From positions 1 to 35,842 of the IMG/VR virus record IMGVR_UViG_3300033141_005072: 35,842 bases of DNA; one strand, 5' to 3'. The notes under the pieces were generated by a model. The model saw nothing but the letters and a program-made list of their open reading frames with translations. It was not told where the DNA came from and did not search any database. How positions within the stretch are numbered: position 1 is the first letter of the stretch; each line of letters opens with the position of its first letter. Both the position numbers and the translations under genes were made by a program. The stretch is from a virus. This document shows, one piece after another, positions 16,642 to 23,499 of the stretch.

Positions 16642-17055
16642 TTAATCCTCCTTAATAATAACTTTATACAAAGTTGTTTTTTGTTTACCAAAACGTTTTG
16701 CCTTCTTTTTTGACCACATAAAAATATCAACTGTTTTTTTATAACGACGATTCATAATATCATTAACTTTAAACAAACCATACCCTTTTAAATAAACATC
16801 ATCACCATAATTTAAATATGCAAGTAAATCACGGCTAACCGCAATAGACCCTTCAAATACTAAATTATGCCAAGCAGGTATAAAAGGTGTCGAATCTGTT
16901 TCATTCGGGTCAGGACTATATGCCGTAACCACTACCACACTAATTGCTTCTAAACGTATTGGGTGAAAATCATTATGTTTATGTTTTAATTTTAACAATA
17001 AAAATAAACAAATACTAATGACTAAACAAAACTTTAAAAGAACGAACCGGTGCAT
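16642..17055 (-). CDS. Membrane-anchored 3D-domain cell-wall protein
   Basis: A 137-residue protein with an N-terminal membrane anchor or signal (VLLKFCLVISICLFLLL, residues 5-21) and a 3D (Asp-Asp-Asp) beta-barrel domain: VTAYSPDPNETD, GSIAVSRDLLAYLNYGDDVYL, VNDIMNRRYKKTVDIFM with D54, D99 and D110 as the three aspartates. This domain occurs in MltA-type lytic transglycosylases and in resuscitation-factor and YuiC-like muralytic proteins, so it likely cleaves or remodels host peptidoglycan from outside the membrane. It starts by TAATG overlap with the preceding gene. Confidence 0.82.
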   Translation of the reverse strand: MHRFVLLKFCLVISICLFLLLKLKHKHNDFHPIRLEAISVVVVTAYSPDPNETDSTPFIPAWHNLVFEGSIAVSRDLLAYLNYGDDVYLKGYGLFKVNDIMNRRYKKTVDIFMWSKKKAKRFGKQKTTLYKVIIKED

Positions 17056-17378
17056 TATGTAATTTTCTCTTTCAATTTTTCATACCAATCAGGTCCAATA
17101 AGTCGATCCAATAAATTACAATCAATTACTTTTAAAATTACTTTTGCTGCTGTATCATCAAACCATTCAAATGGTGGTGGAAGAACAACTAATTTGTCAA
17201 TTAACTTTGCAAGCACCGTTAAAAACTCTTCCTCAGTCGGCATTTCTCCAACAATGTCTTTTACGCTCTGTAAAAACCAAGCAAATAAATTTCTTGTAGA
17301 TTCTTTCAATTCACTGATCTTTTCTTCAGTCTCGTTCAATTTACTAATCACCAAATCCGCAACCTGATCATGATTCAT
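17055..17378 (-). CDS. Hypothetical protein, 107 aa
   Basis: A 107-residue acidic helical protein (NETEEKISELKESTRNLFAW, ending IGPDWYEKLKEKIT). ATG 17378 has a clear AAAAGGAGGTAGAG site and the gene is coupled to the 3D-domain gene. A similar-length frame on the other strand over the same bases is a shadow without a ribosome site. No recognised domain. Confidence 0.75.
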   Translation of the reverse strand: MNHDQVADLVISKLNETEEKISELKESTRNLFAWFLQSVKDIVGEMPTEEEFLTVLAKLIDKLVVLPPPFEWFDDTAAKVILKVIDCNLLDRLIGPDWYEKLKEKIT

Positions 17379-17390
17379 CTCTACCTCCTT

Positions 17391-17546
17391 TTACTTTTCA
17401 AGTACACTAAAATCAATTTCATAATAAATTTCTTTACAGCGACGACACTTAAGTTGTAAACCTGGGAGACGTAAATCTTTATATTCTAACATACCTTTCT
17501 GAATAACTTTTCCTTTGTGTCCAAATAATAAACAAAGTATATTCAT
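17391..17546 (-). CDS. Small zinc-site protein, 51 aa
   Basis: A 51-residue frame starting at ATG 17546 inside the stop of the upstream gene (GAATGA) and ending just before the ribosome site of the next gene. It has the layout CLLFGHKGKV...LKCRRCK: one Cys and His near the start, a CxxC at 34-37, like small phage zinc-ribbon proteins of the DUF1660 type. Function unknown. It explains what would otherwise be a gap. Confidence 0.7.
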   Translation of the reverse strand: MNILCLLFGHKGKVIQKGMLEYKDLRLPGLQLKCRRCKEIYYEIDFSVLEK

Positions 17547-17851
17547 TCTATCCTACTTAACTTAAGTACTATACATAATTTATCACGGTGTTCGATTGAA
17601 ACTACTTCAAATGCAACTTTAGCTCCAGTAGTACACAACGAAAGTGTCTCTGTTACACTAAGATCTGTTTTAAATATTAATAAGGCAGGTCCTAAATCAA
17701 TACAAATCTCTTTTGCATCTACATTAATGGTGGGCGACAAATTCGTGTCATAAATATACTGCCAGTTATAGTTAGTAGTGCTATTAGTAGAAGTATCATA
17801 AGTATAACGGAAAGTAACAGTACCGTCACCATTATCTTTTGTTTCTATCAT
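17543..17851 (-). CDS. Beta-rich hypothetical protein, 102 aa
   Basis: The product begins MIETKDNGDGTVTFRYTYD and is Thr/Asn-rich and beta-like (NSTTNYNWQYIYDTN), ending SIEHRDKLCIVLKLSRIE. I placed the start at ATG 17851, which overlaps the preceding stop as ATGA and has GGGGG just upstream; a longer frame adds four residues. No family recognised. Confidence 0.7.
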   Translation of the reverse strand: MIETKDNGDGTVTFRYTYDTSTNSTTNYNWQYIYDTNLSPTINVDAKEICIDLGPALLIFKTDLSVTETLSLCTTGAKVAFEVVSIEHRDKLCIVLKLSRIE

Positions 17852-18069
17852 TTTGACCCCCATTTCTTAATTCCATATATATTTAATACAAACAAAACAA
17901 AAGAAATGACTACCAAACTGGGAAGAGATAAAACAAATCCTTGATACAAATAACAAAAATTACCAATACCATTACAAACAAAACCAAAAATATTCTTACG
18001 TGCAAGTAAAAATGCTCCAAAAATAAAAAAGAAATTACCAATCCAGCCAACTAAATCAGGACTTAACAT
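17848..18069 (-). CDS. Small membrane protein with about three transmembrane helices
   Basis: A 73-residue very hydrophobic protein: LVGWIGNFFFIFGAFLLA, IFGFVCNGIGNFCYLYQGF and LVVISFVLFVLNIYGIKKW are the membrane segments, with Arg/Lys between. The GW-IGN...N-I-Y-G-x-x-K-W pattern resembles small PnuC-like or YgjV-type membrane proteins. Near a cell-wall hydrolase-like gene a holin role is conceivable, but nothing in the sequence proves it. It overlaps the RNase H gene end by 14 bases. Confidence 0.8.
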   Translation of the reverse strand: MLSPDLVGWIGNFFFIFGAFLLARKNIFGFVCNGIGNFCYLYQGFVLSLPSLVVISFVLFVLNIYGIKKWGSK

Positions 18070-18682
18070 TCAAATACTTCCTTGTAAATACCTTTCTATG
18101 CCATTTAGTCATACCAAAACGACGTAAAGCACTGACTTGTTTCTTTGTAGGCACGCCAGTATTGTGTTCAAAACCATATTCTTTATATCTTTTTCCCAAC
18201 CTTTCCATAAATCTATCGAGTAAAACTTTAGCAATTATACTGGCGCAACTAATAATATAACACTTTTCATCACCATTTACTATATGAAGCACGGAAGGAC
18301 AGTACTGTTGAAGGTTTAATTTACGAAATTTCCCATCCAAAAGTATAACATCTACCTTATATTTGCTAGTTAAATCGACAACGGCACGTTGTTTTGCTAA
18401 CAAATGCGCTTGATAAAAGCCCAATTTATCTATCTCGCTAACCAAAACTCTACCAATTCCAACAGCAATTATATGTTTTTTCAATTGTTTATATATAGTT
18501 TCTCGTTGTTTTCTTGTTAATTTCTTACTATCATTTACATTTCTTATACGGCTATTTGTCTTTAACACTACTGCACAAGCAATAATTTCACCAGTTGTGC
18601 TATAAATATTCACTTCATCTACACCAGCTATATGTTTAAAACCGAGTTTTCTTAAGGTATTTTCTAAAGTTTTGTTATTCAT
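18056..18682 (-). CDS. rnhB: Ribonuclease HII, divergent (no GRG motif)
   Basis: A 208-residue RNase HII. The catalytic acidic residues are kept: D22 and E23 (GVDEV), D116 (ILLDG) and D156 (LLDRFM), along with NDSKKLT at 50-56 and SCASIIAKV. The family normally reads DE(V/A)GRG; here DEV is followed by Asn-Ile-Tyr, so the GRG loop that reads the ribonucleotide 2'-OH is absent. It should cut RNA in RNA/DNA hybrids, for example primers, but substrate choice may differ. ATG 18682 lies inside the previous gene stop region. Confidence 0.87.
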   Translation of the reverse strand: MNNKTLENTLRKLGFKHIAGVDEVNIYSTTGEIIACAVVLKTNSRIRNVNDSKKLTRKQRETIYKQLKKHIIAVGIGRVLVSEIDKLGFYQAHLLAKQRAVVDLTSKYKVDVILLDGKFRKLNLQQYCPSVLHIVNGDEKCYIISCASIIAKVLLDRFMERLGKRYKEYGFEHNTGVPTKKQVSALRRFGMTKWHRKVFTRKYLNVKS

Positions 18683-18899
18683 CAAATTTAAATCTCTTAG
18701 GATTTACATCTAAAGTAAGAGTAACTGTACCATTCCCAGCATCTGCTTTTAAATCTAAACGTCTAATTCCACATAATTCTTTTAAATTTTTATTATATAC
18801 TACTGTATTTTCAATAGATCCATCAGTTATTATGACAACACAATTTTTATATTTACGTAAAAGATGATGCAAATATACCTTTTCTATATTACTTTTCAT
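18675..18899 (-). CDS. Small hypothetical protein, 74 aa
   Basis: Starts MKSNIEKVYLHHLLRKYKNC and ends DAGNGTVTLTLDVNPKRFKFDE; probably alpha/beta (CVVIITDGSIENTVVYN). I chose ATG 18899, which overlaps the upstream gene by 11 bases; a TTG-initiated form to 18923 would add eight residues. No strong ribosome site. It is the last member of the leftward accessory cluster before RNase HII. Function unknown. Confidence 0.6.
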   Translation of the reverse strand: MKSNIEKVYLHHLLRKYKNCVVIITDGSIENTVVYNKNLKELCGIRRLDLKADAGNGTVTLTLDVNPKRFKFDE

Positions 18900-19185
18900 A
18901 ACTTTTATACGGTTTAAGTACAAAATATTTGCCTGTTAAAAAGTCAAATCTACTTATTTCACTAATAACTTTATCTTTAATAGCATAAAATTTATCGTCG
19001 ATACTCATAACAACTATATTATTATATACAAATACCTCTTTAGGAATACGAAAAAAGTACTTATTTTTTGGAGTATCAATATCAAAAATAATAGAAGAAT
19101 CTGTAATATCAATACGTTGTGTACTATTCCAAACTATTTTAGTCTTTGGATCCACTGATAAAATCATAACCCCTAAATGATTCAT
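18889..19185 (-). CDS. Small accessory protein of the left array, 98 aa
   Basis: A beta-rich 98-residue protein (SSIIFDIDTPKNKYFFRIPKEVFVYNN) ending with ISEISRFDFLTGKYFVLKP, which resembles the I-S-K-I-E/D-L tail shared by other genes in this array. ATG 19185 and an in-frame ATG at 19167 are both possible; neither has a perfect ribosome site. It overlaps the upstream gene by 47 bases. Unrecognised; probably a diverged paralog of the array. Confidence 0.55.
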   Translation of the reverse strand: MNHLGVMILSVDPKTKIVWNSTQRIDITDSSIIFDIDTPKNKYFFRIPKEVFVYNNIVVMSIDDKFYAIKDKVISEISRFDFLTGKYFVLKPYKSYEK

Positions 19186-19453
19186 AATACATAAATTTAA
19201 ACACCACTAAAATATTATACACAAAAATATCTAATTTGTTTAGCTTTTCAACTTCATAAACAAAAAGTTTATTCTTCTCATAGAAAGTGGCACGATAAAA
19301 AGCTGTTTCACTATATAACTTAAATATAAAACTATCGGGTAGCTTCATATCAGTAAGCAACAAAATAGATGGCGACGGAATAGGGCGGATTGAATAATAA
19401 TCATAAAATTTCATAATAGCAAGATTATTGCTAGGGAAACGAATTATTTTCAC
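19139..19453 (-). CDS. Small accessory protein of the left array, 104 aa
   Basis: Starts at GTG 19453, overlapping the previous stop (GTGA). The product has PSILLLTDMKLPDSFIFKLYSETAFYRATFYEK in its middle and YEVEKLNKLDIFVYN, the array tail motif, near residue 75, followed by an aromatic extension. No known domain. A shorter form from ATG 19414 is possible. Confidence 0.55.
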   Translation of the reverse strand: MKIIRFPSNNLAIMKFYDYYSIRPIPSPSILLLTDMKLPDSFIFKLYSETAFYRATFYEKNKLFVYEVEKLNKLDIFVYNILVVFKFMYYESFRGYDFISGSKD

Positions 19454-19773
19454 TTTACTAAAACTACCAAATCAGTATTATCTAAAACATCTAGTTTACA
19501 ACTTATAGGTTCTACTAAATATTCAAAAAGGCGAACATTATCTTCAAGTAAAGAATGCTGTAAAATTTTTTTAATTCTTACATACAAATCTGCTTCTTTT
19601 AAATAAATAACACTATTTTTTAAAAATATCTTTAAACTACTTTTAGTCGTTATTATTAAACGACTTTGACTCAACCTAGTTGGTGATTTTAATACAACAG
19701 TATTTAAAACAAAATTATACATCCCCGAATCAGTTATAAAATGATAAGTCTTCACTTTAAATTCTTTCATCAC
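19450..19773 (-). CDS. Small accessory protein of the left array, 107 aa
   Basis: A 107-residue protein ending FEYLVEPISCKLDVLDNTDLVVLVK. The Y-L-x-x-P-I-x-K-L-D/E-x-L stretch is the tail motif of several genes between here and 24771. The first two-thirds (LSQSRLIITTKSSLKIFLKNSVIYLKE) is beta-rich. No recognised family. Confidence 0.6.
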   Translation of the reverse strand: MMKEFKVKTYHFITDSGMYNFVLNTVVLKSPTRLSQSRLIITTKSSLKIFLKNSVIYLKEADLYVRIKKILQHSLLEDNVRLFEYLVEPISCKLDVLDNTDLVVLVK

Positions 19774-19814
19774 TCATAATCTCCTATCCACCCCATCAAT
19801 CACCAACTTCTCGT

Positions 19815-20018
19815 TCATAACTCCTCCTCAATCCTTTTTCGGATTTCGTCTCGATTTTTTCTTATTTTCTTTTCCTGCTCTCTTGCTTCATTAAAGATAT
19901 TTTGAGGAACAATCATATTTTCTTCTATATATTGTTCTTCTATTAAATATTCTTCGTGACAATAAGGACAAATTCCATTATGTAATACACTCCCACATAT
20001 AACACAATTTTTACTCAT
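19815..20018 (-). CDS. Zinc-ribbon plus helical tail protein, 67 aa
   Basis: Begins MSKNCVICGSVLHNGICPYC, a four-Cys zinc ribbon (CxxC...CxxC), then an acidic helix-rich tail (EAREQEKKIRKNRDEIRKRIEEEL). ATG 20018 has an excellent AAGGAGGTGAAAG site. Architecture resembles the plus-strand gene at 34169-34405 (zinc ribbon plus coiled coil). Function unknown. Confidence 0.75.
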   Translation of the reverse strand: MSKNCVICGSVLHNGICPYCHEEYLIEEQYIEENMIVPQNIFNEAREQEKKIRKNRDEIRKRIEEEL

Positions 20019-20187
20019 CTTTCACCTCCTTCAACCTTTTCCACACAGGGCAGATTTTTCGAGAACAATAATTTCCTGTATCTAAACAAATTTTAAAACT
20101 TTTTTCTATACCTCCTTCCAAACAACAATCAAACATCATTTTATTGCAATGCTTACTAAAAGTCTTAAAACTAATCAGTTTTTTCAT
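20011..20187 (-). CDS. Cysteine-rich protein, 58 aa, duplicated (copy A)
   Basis: MKKLISFKTFSKHC...DCCLEGG...CSRKICPVWKRLKEVKDE with six cysteines. ATG 20187 has AAGGAGGTCTCCG upstream; a longer frame to 20259 has no such support. It is a paralog of 20364-20534: the first 34 bases around the start and 55 bases at the end are identical at the DNA level. Function unknown; the cysteines suggest metal binding. Confidence 0.75.
   Translation of the reverse strand: MKKLISFKTFSKHCNKMMFDCCLEGGIEKSFKICLDTGNYCSRKICPVWKRLKEVKDE
20015..20069. repeat. 55-base direct repeat, copy 1 (partner 20383-20437)
   Basis: Bases 20015-20069 and 20383-20437 are identical over 55 bases. They encode the CSRKICPVWKRLKEVKD tail of the two Cys-rich paralogs plus the ribosome site and start of the following gene. 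Confidence 0.95.
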
Positions 20188-20386
20188 CGGAGACCTCCTT
20201 CTTCTCAACAAATATAATCCCTTTCCCATTACAATACTCGCATCTATACCATTCACCATTCGCTAACTGTCGCTCGCCTTCACCATCGCAATGCTCACAT
20301 TTTATGTATTCGCCATTTTCCATCATTATATCTTCAACTGCCATATCGCCATACTCCCAATCTTCACCGAATTTCATTGGAGTCAT
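20171..20386 (-). CDS. DnaJ-type zinc-finger protein, 71 aa
   Basis: A 71-residue acidic protein with two CxxCxGxG-type repeats, CEHCDGEGE (about 31-39) and CEYCNGKG (about 49-56), as in the cysteine-rich domain of DnaJ, which bind zinc and often unfolded protein. ATG 20386 has AAGGAGGTGAAAG. Its last residues VSDEKTD equal those of 20518-20802, because both gene ends overlap duplicated DNA. Small stand-alone proteins of this kind are common in phages; the target is unknown. Confidence 0.75.
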   Translation of the reverse strand: MTPMKFGEDWEYGDMAVEDIMMENGEYIKCEHCDGEGERQLANGEWYRCEYCNGKGIIFVEKKEVSDEKTD

Positions 20387-20534
20387 CTTTCACCTCCTTC
20401 AACCTTTTCCACACAGGGCAGATTTTTCGAGAACAATTTTTATCATAATTATTTCTATGTCCACAACAACTAAATCCGCCATAACAATAATAACAATATT
20501 TTTTAAAAGTCCTAAAACTAATCAGTTTTTTCAT
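20364..20534 (-). CDS. Cysteine-rich protein, 56 aa, duplicated (copy B)
   Basis: A 56-residue frame starting at ATG 20534 (GGAGGAGGTCTCCG upstream): MKKLISFRTFKKYCYYCYGG...CSRKICPVWKRLKEVKDDSNEIR with seven cysteines. It matches copy A at both ends, while the middle differs completely in sequence. The stop lies 20 bases inside the start of the DnaJ-finger gene. The conserved ends with a variable Cys-rich centre suggest duplication followed by diversification. Confidence 0.7.
   Translation of the reverse strand: MKKLISFRTFKKYCYYCYGGFSCCGHRNNYDKNCSRKICPVWKRLKEVKDDSNEIR
20383..20437. repeat. 55-base direct repeat, copy 2
   Basis: Identical to 20015-20069. Together with a second identical pair of 34 bases (20166-20199 and 20513-20546) it shows a recent tandem duplication of about 350 bases. 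Confidence 0.95.
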
Positions 20535-20802
20535 CGGAGACCTCCTCCTTGCTCTCTCTAATTAAATCTTCCCAATCTGTATCATAACCACTATGACAAT
20601 AAACTACTGCCTTGTTTGAAAAGTGGTGAGATTTTCTCTTTAAATATTCTTCTGCACTTTCTCTTGAAAAGAATATTCCAGTTATCATACTTGCTACCAT
20701 ATGACAATCAGGTTTCATCATTTGACAAGGGTCTATTATTATCCAATAAGGATATGCTGTTGCTTCATTCTTGTCACTTAATTCAAAACTTTTAACTTTC
20801 AT
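20518..20802 (-). CDS. Hypothetical protein, 94 aa
   Basis: A 94-residue protein (YPYWIIIDPCQMMKPDCHMV, SRESAEEYLKRKSHHF, YCHSGYDTDWEDLI). ATG 20802 has CAAAGGAGGTGAAGG upstream. Its end VSDEKTD equals the end of 20171-20386. Alpha/beta appearance, several His and Cys; no recognised domain. Confidence 0.65.
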   Translation of the reverse strand: MKVKSFELSDKNEATAYPYWIIIDPCQMMKPDCHMVASMITGIFFSRESAEEYLKRKSHHFSNKAVVYCHSGYDTDWEDLIRESKEEVSDEKTD

Positions 20803-20959
20803 CCTTCACCTCCTTTGGCGTAAACCTATCCCACATATTCGGGTCATACATACACATCCGCCGATAACTCCAATTTCCACGCTTTATCAGAAAATTTAAT
20901 CGGCAGAAACCTTTCCCCGACCACCATTTGCATTTTGAATAATATAATTTGCTTCCTAA
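20793..20959 (-). pseudogene. Decayed copy of the Cys-rich paralog family
   Basis: An open frame without any ATG, GTG or TTG at its beginning reads KCKWWSGKGFCRLNFL, then CMYDPNMWDRFTPKEVKDES and stop. The end MWDRFTPKEVKDE lines up with VWKRLKEVKDE of 20011-20187 and 20364-20534, and the last codons again carry the ribosome site of the next gene. I read it as a third, 5'-truncated or unrecognised-start copy. Confidence 0.5.
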
Positions 20960-20964
20960 CTAAA

Positions 20965-21210
20965 TCAGTCCCCATAAATTCTTATTACTTTATAATATTT
21001 GCTTAACAATAAAAATTCACTTTTAGTTAGCTCTTTATATAAAAAAACATAATCATTAATATTCTTATGAATAGCATAAGCATACTCATGCTCTAAAAAA
21101 GTCGTATGTTTAAAATAGTCTTGTAAATCTTTATGCTTGTTTAAATTATAAATATGGAGACAAATATAACAAGAGTTGTTATGTGTCGTTAAAAAAGGAG
21201 TATCAATCAT
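20965..21210 (-). CDS. Small accessory protein of the left array, 81 aa
   Basis: An 81-residue protein (MIDTPFLTTHNNSCYICLHIYN) ending LYKELTKSEFLLLSKYYKVIRIYGD, where T-K-S-E-F-L-L-L matches the array tail motif. The start overlaps the previous stop (TAATG). No known family. Confidence 0.6.
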   Translation of the reverse strand: MIDTPFLTTHNNSCYICLHIYNLNKHKDLQDYFKHTTFLEHEYAYAIHKNINDYVFLYKELTKSEFLLLSKYYKVIRIYGD

Positions 21211-21473
21211 TATGTTATTCCCTCAATAATTTTGGGTTTAGTTATTAAAACATCTATTTTAGATATTGGCTCTAGCAATAAAATCTGGTTGTATTGAATT
21301 GAATTGGGAATACACCTAATAACTTCTACAACTTTATAATATTCTTTTTCATTAACAAAATACAGTACGTCATCTATATTAATAGGTTCTGGACTAGAAA
21401 CAAGAACTTTATCAGGTTCTCCAGGGTCACTATATAAAAAATATATAAAACTAAATCTTGTATCTATGCACAT
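21210..21473 (-). CDS. Small accessory protein of the left array, 87 aa
   Basis: An 87-residue protein whose C-terminal half reads YNQILLLEPISKIDVLITKPKII, the L-x-P-I-S-K-I-D/E-x-L motif shared through the array. The start overlaps the upstream gene by 10 bases. Middle segment DDVLYFVNEKEYYKVVEVIRC is beta-rich. Function unknown. Confidence 0.6.
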   Translation of the reverse strand: MCIDTRFSFIYFLYSDPGEPDKVLVSSPEPINIDDVLYFVNEKEYYKVVEVIRCIPNSIQYNQILLLEPISKIDVLITKPKIIEGIT

Positions 21474-21775
21474 GCTACCCTATCCAAAAAACAATACCCA
21501 TACAAAAAGAAATGGTGGTTGTCTAAATCAATAAAGGGATATTTATTTCTTAATGAGATAAAGCCTACGTTATCTAAAATATCAGACAAATAAACAAATT
21601 CACTTTCTTTTAATTGTTCTGCTAAAAAAGTTGGGTTGGTACAAAACAGCTCTGATAATTTTTCTATATTTTTTGATGAAATTTTTTTAAAGCATATCAA
21701 AAAACGATTTCGTGACTTACATAGAAAAGGTATCTTATAATTTTCTTTTAAAGCAATAGCCTCAACTAAAATCAT
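21464..21775 (-). CDS. Small accessory protein of the left array, 103 aa
   Basis: Starts MILVEAIALKENYKIPFLCK, carrying the array head motif (I-x-L-K-x-x-x-K-x-P-F). ATG 21775 overlaps the stop of the exonuclease gene (ATGA) and has AAGGAAGGTGAA upstream, which favours it over a frame six residues longer. The C-terminal part is longer than in most paralogs (KYPFIDLDNHHFFLYGYCF). Confidence 0.65.
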   Translation of the reverse strand: MILVEAIALKENYKIPFLCKSRNRFLICFKKISSKNIEKLSELFCTNPTFLAEQLKESEFVYLSDILDNVGFISLRNKYPFIDLDNHHFFLYGYCFLDRVACA

Positions 21776-22257
21776 TTCACCTTCCTTAAACATTCTCTAA
21801 CATATTCTATCTGTCTATAGCAATCTGCTAAAGCATTATGTTCCTTTTCTATTTTTTTATCTATTTTAATTTTAGATAAATACACAAGAGTATTTATATC
21901 TCTCCATCTCTTATAATGAAATGGTACTCTTTGTCCTAACTTTTTACATACATTATCTATTACATGCATATCATAATAATGCGACCAAACTGGTGCTTTT
22001 TTATTTTTATTACAAAATTCTTTTAGCATATGTAATGCCTTCGTAATACTTAATCCACCTTTAAGCCAAGTTACTTTCTCAGCATTTTCTATCCAAAATT
22101 TCACATTTCCGGCATCAATTTTAAAACCCCTATTAACATTATCAAACATTGAAATATTAGCTATAAAGTTTTCTCCAATACCATCCTCAGAAAAATAACT
22201 TGCACCGATTTGAACTATAAACTCATCAGATAATGTTTCTAAATCAAGCATAATCAT
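21772..22257 (-). CDS. DnaQ-like 3'-5' exonuclease
   Basis: A 161-residue DEDD exonuclease of the Rv2179c/phage type: MIMLDLETLS with D5 and E7, IVQIGAS, GFKIDAGNVKFW, PVWSHYYDMHVID with D96, RDINT with D120, and EHNALADC with H140 and D145. It would degrade RNA or DNA 3' ends. ATG 22257 follows AGGAG. It is the only recognisable enzyme inside the small-protein array. Which nucleic acid it cuts is not clear; phage members are often linked to host nucleic-acid breakdown or RNA turnover. Confidence 0.88.
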   Translation of the reverse strand: MIMLDLETLSDEFIVQIGASYFSEDGIGENFIANISMFDNVNRGFKIDAGNVKFWIENAEKVTWLKGGLSITKALHMLKEFCNKNKKAPVWSHYYDMHVIDNVCKKLGQRVPFHYKRWRDINTLVYLSKIKIDKKIEKEHNALADCYRQIEYVRECLRKVK

Positions 22258-22269
22258 TATATTTTTCTC

Positions 22270-22536
22270 CTATAAAAAAATCTTTGGGGTAATTTTATCT
22301 AAATCATGATCAGGTACATACACTAATTCTCTTCTATTTACTACTTTCAATTTTCCTAAACAAACTATTGCTTCTGCTTTAGATGAAATCTCATCCAAAT
22401 GTAATAAATAAATATTTTTTTTAAACTGAGTACTACCTGAAACTAACATATATTCATCATGAAACTCATCATAAAGCAAAAACTTTTTATCTTTAATAGG
22501 TAATTTACTCACAAAAACTCCACTTATCTTTTTCAT
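22270..22536 (-). CDS. Small accessory protein of the left array, 88 aa
   Basis: An 88-residue protein: MKKISGVFVSKLPIKDKKFLLYDEFHDEYMLVSG, then NIYLLHLDEISSKAEAIVCLGKLKVV. The head (KDKKFLLYDEFHDEYMLV) lines up with HKVPFIYKDYYNNYYLVN of 24315-24548, and DEISSKAEAIVCLGKL with PISKIELLVYIKKM. A diverged paralog with a C-terminal extension. Function unknown. Confidence 0.6.
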   Translation of the reverse strand: MKKISGVFVSKLPIKDKKFLLYDEFHDEYMLVSGSTQFKKNIYLLHLDEISSKAEAIVCLGKLKVVNRRELVYVPDHDLDKITPKIFL

Positions 22537-22578
22537 TTTTGGTAAGTTAAATCATCATGTTTAATTATTTTAACACCT

Positions 22579-22677
22579 TCACCAATAAGCTTTATGTAAA
22601 TTAAGCTTGATATCTGTTTTAAAAGGTGTTTTCAACTTTTTACAATAAATCGTACTAAACAGCCAACCTGGGTACAC
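22579..22677 (-). pseudogene. Truncated left-array paralog
   Basis: Reading leftward from GTG 22677 the frame gives WLFSTIYCKKLKTPFKTD and then stops at 22579 after 32 residues. STIYCKKLKTPF matches NTIYLKRRLKTPFLYKD of 23897-24106 nearly residue for residue, but the rest of the gene is gone. It is a decayed copy. The surrounding 22537-22761 stretch contains nothing else I can call apart from an A/T-rich tract near 22730. Confidence 0.6.
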
Positions 22678-22761
22678 TAAAACCCCCTTCTATAAAAATT
22701 AATACAGCTCTTATTCTATCTATGTATATAAAAAAAAAATCTCATTTTCAAAAAAGTTAAT

Positions 22762-22995
22762 TTATTCATCTATAAAATTTACTTCATTAATTAATCCAAA
22801 AAATTCAATATTACTTATCCTCCTTGACATATAAATATAACGGTGGTCAGTTCCCACCATATCTTTTAACCATTTTTTATAATTTATAGTCATAGGCTCT
22901 ACTCTTTCATAACATAATAATAATCCTTCTTTTCCTTTGACAATAAAAGGGGTTTTATATTTCCTCTTTAAAATAATAACCGTAGTCTCAACCAT
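22762..22995 (-). CDS. Small accessory protein of the left array, 77 aa
   Basis: MVETTVIILKRKYKTPFIVKGKEGLLLCYERV carries the array head motif; the end RRISNIEFFGLINEVNFIDE carries the tail motif. ATG 22995 has GTAGGAGGTATTATTT upstream and overlaps the preceding stop by 8 bases. Between them sits an insertion with HRYIYMS. Unknown function. Confidence 0.7.
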   Translation of the reverse strand: MVETTVIILKRKYKTPFIVKGKEGLLLCYERVEPMTINYKKWLKDMVGTDHRYIYMSRRISNIEFFGLINEVNFIDE

Positions 22996-23278
22996 AAATA
23001 ATACCTCCTACATTATTCTCAACTAACATCTCTAACCTACTTACTTTTCGTAAACATAACCTTAAATTTGGGTTAAACTCATAACCATAAAGTGAAGTAA
23101 TCTTCCAATACTTATACTTAAATAATATTAAATTTCCTTCTTTTATATTATCAAAATCTTCTAAATTTTTAAAACGTGCGACTAATTCTATATTATTCAT
23201 ATAAACAGCCTTCTTTGGTTCAACCATCATCCCACCAGAAAATATATATCCGTCTTCTACAAAAAACATTTCTACCAT
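22988..23278 (-). CDS. Small accessory protein of the left array, 96 aa
   Basis: A 96-residue beta-rich protein (FKNLEDFDNIKEGNLILFKYKYWKITS) ending RLCLRKVSRLEMLVENNVGGIIYG; KVSRLEMLV is the array tail motif. The ATG overlaps the previous stop (ATGGTAG). The N-terminal part differs from the K-x-P-F members. Confidence 0.6.
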   Translation of the reverse strand: MVEMFFVEDGYIFSGGMMVEPKKAVYMNNIELVARFKNLEDFDNIKEGNLILFKYKYWKITSLYGYEFNPNLRLCLRKVSRLEMLVENNVGGIIYG

Positions 23279-23499
23279 GTAACTGTCTCCATCTTTTCCA
23301 TATAAGTTAATGCTTCTAATTTATCAAGTGGTTCTAAATAATAAGTATACTGTATGTCATTTAAACTTTGTCTTTCTCTTACAAGATAATATTCCCCCGA
23401 ACGGTTACACACAAAAGGTACTTCTTTATAAACAGAAGTGATTAAAGCTTTTACTGTTCTACTTCCTTCAAAAGCATAATCACCTATTATTTTAATCAT
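23272..23499 (-). CDS. Small accessory protein of the left array, 75 aa
   Basis: MIKIIGDYAFEGSRTVKALI then TSVYKEVPFVCNRSGEYYLVRE (head motif) and YYLEPLDKLEALTYMEKMETV (tail motif). ATG 23499 overlaps the preceding stop as ATGA with GGGAG upstream; a longer form to 23517 is less likely. Clear paralog of 23897-24106, 24103-24318 and 24315-24548. Confidence 0.7.
   Translation of the reverse strand: MIKIIGDYAFEGSRTVKALITSVYKEVPFVCNRSGEYYLVRERQSLNDIQYTYYLEPLDKLEALTYMEKMETVTW

Noticed and set aside
17050-17367. Plus-strand 105-residue frame
   Set aside because: It is opposite a minus-strand gene with an AAAAGGAGG site and stop/start coupling; the plus frame has neither.
22720-22745. T-run on the minus strand after 22762 as a terminator
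   Set aside because: No GC-containing stem precedes the run.
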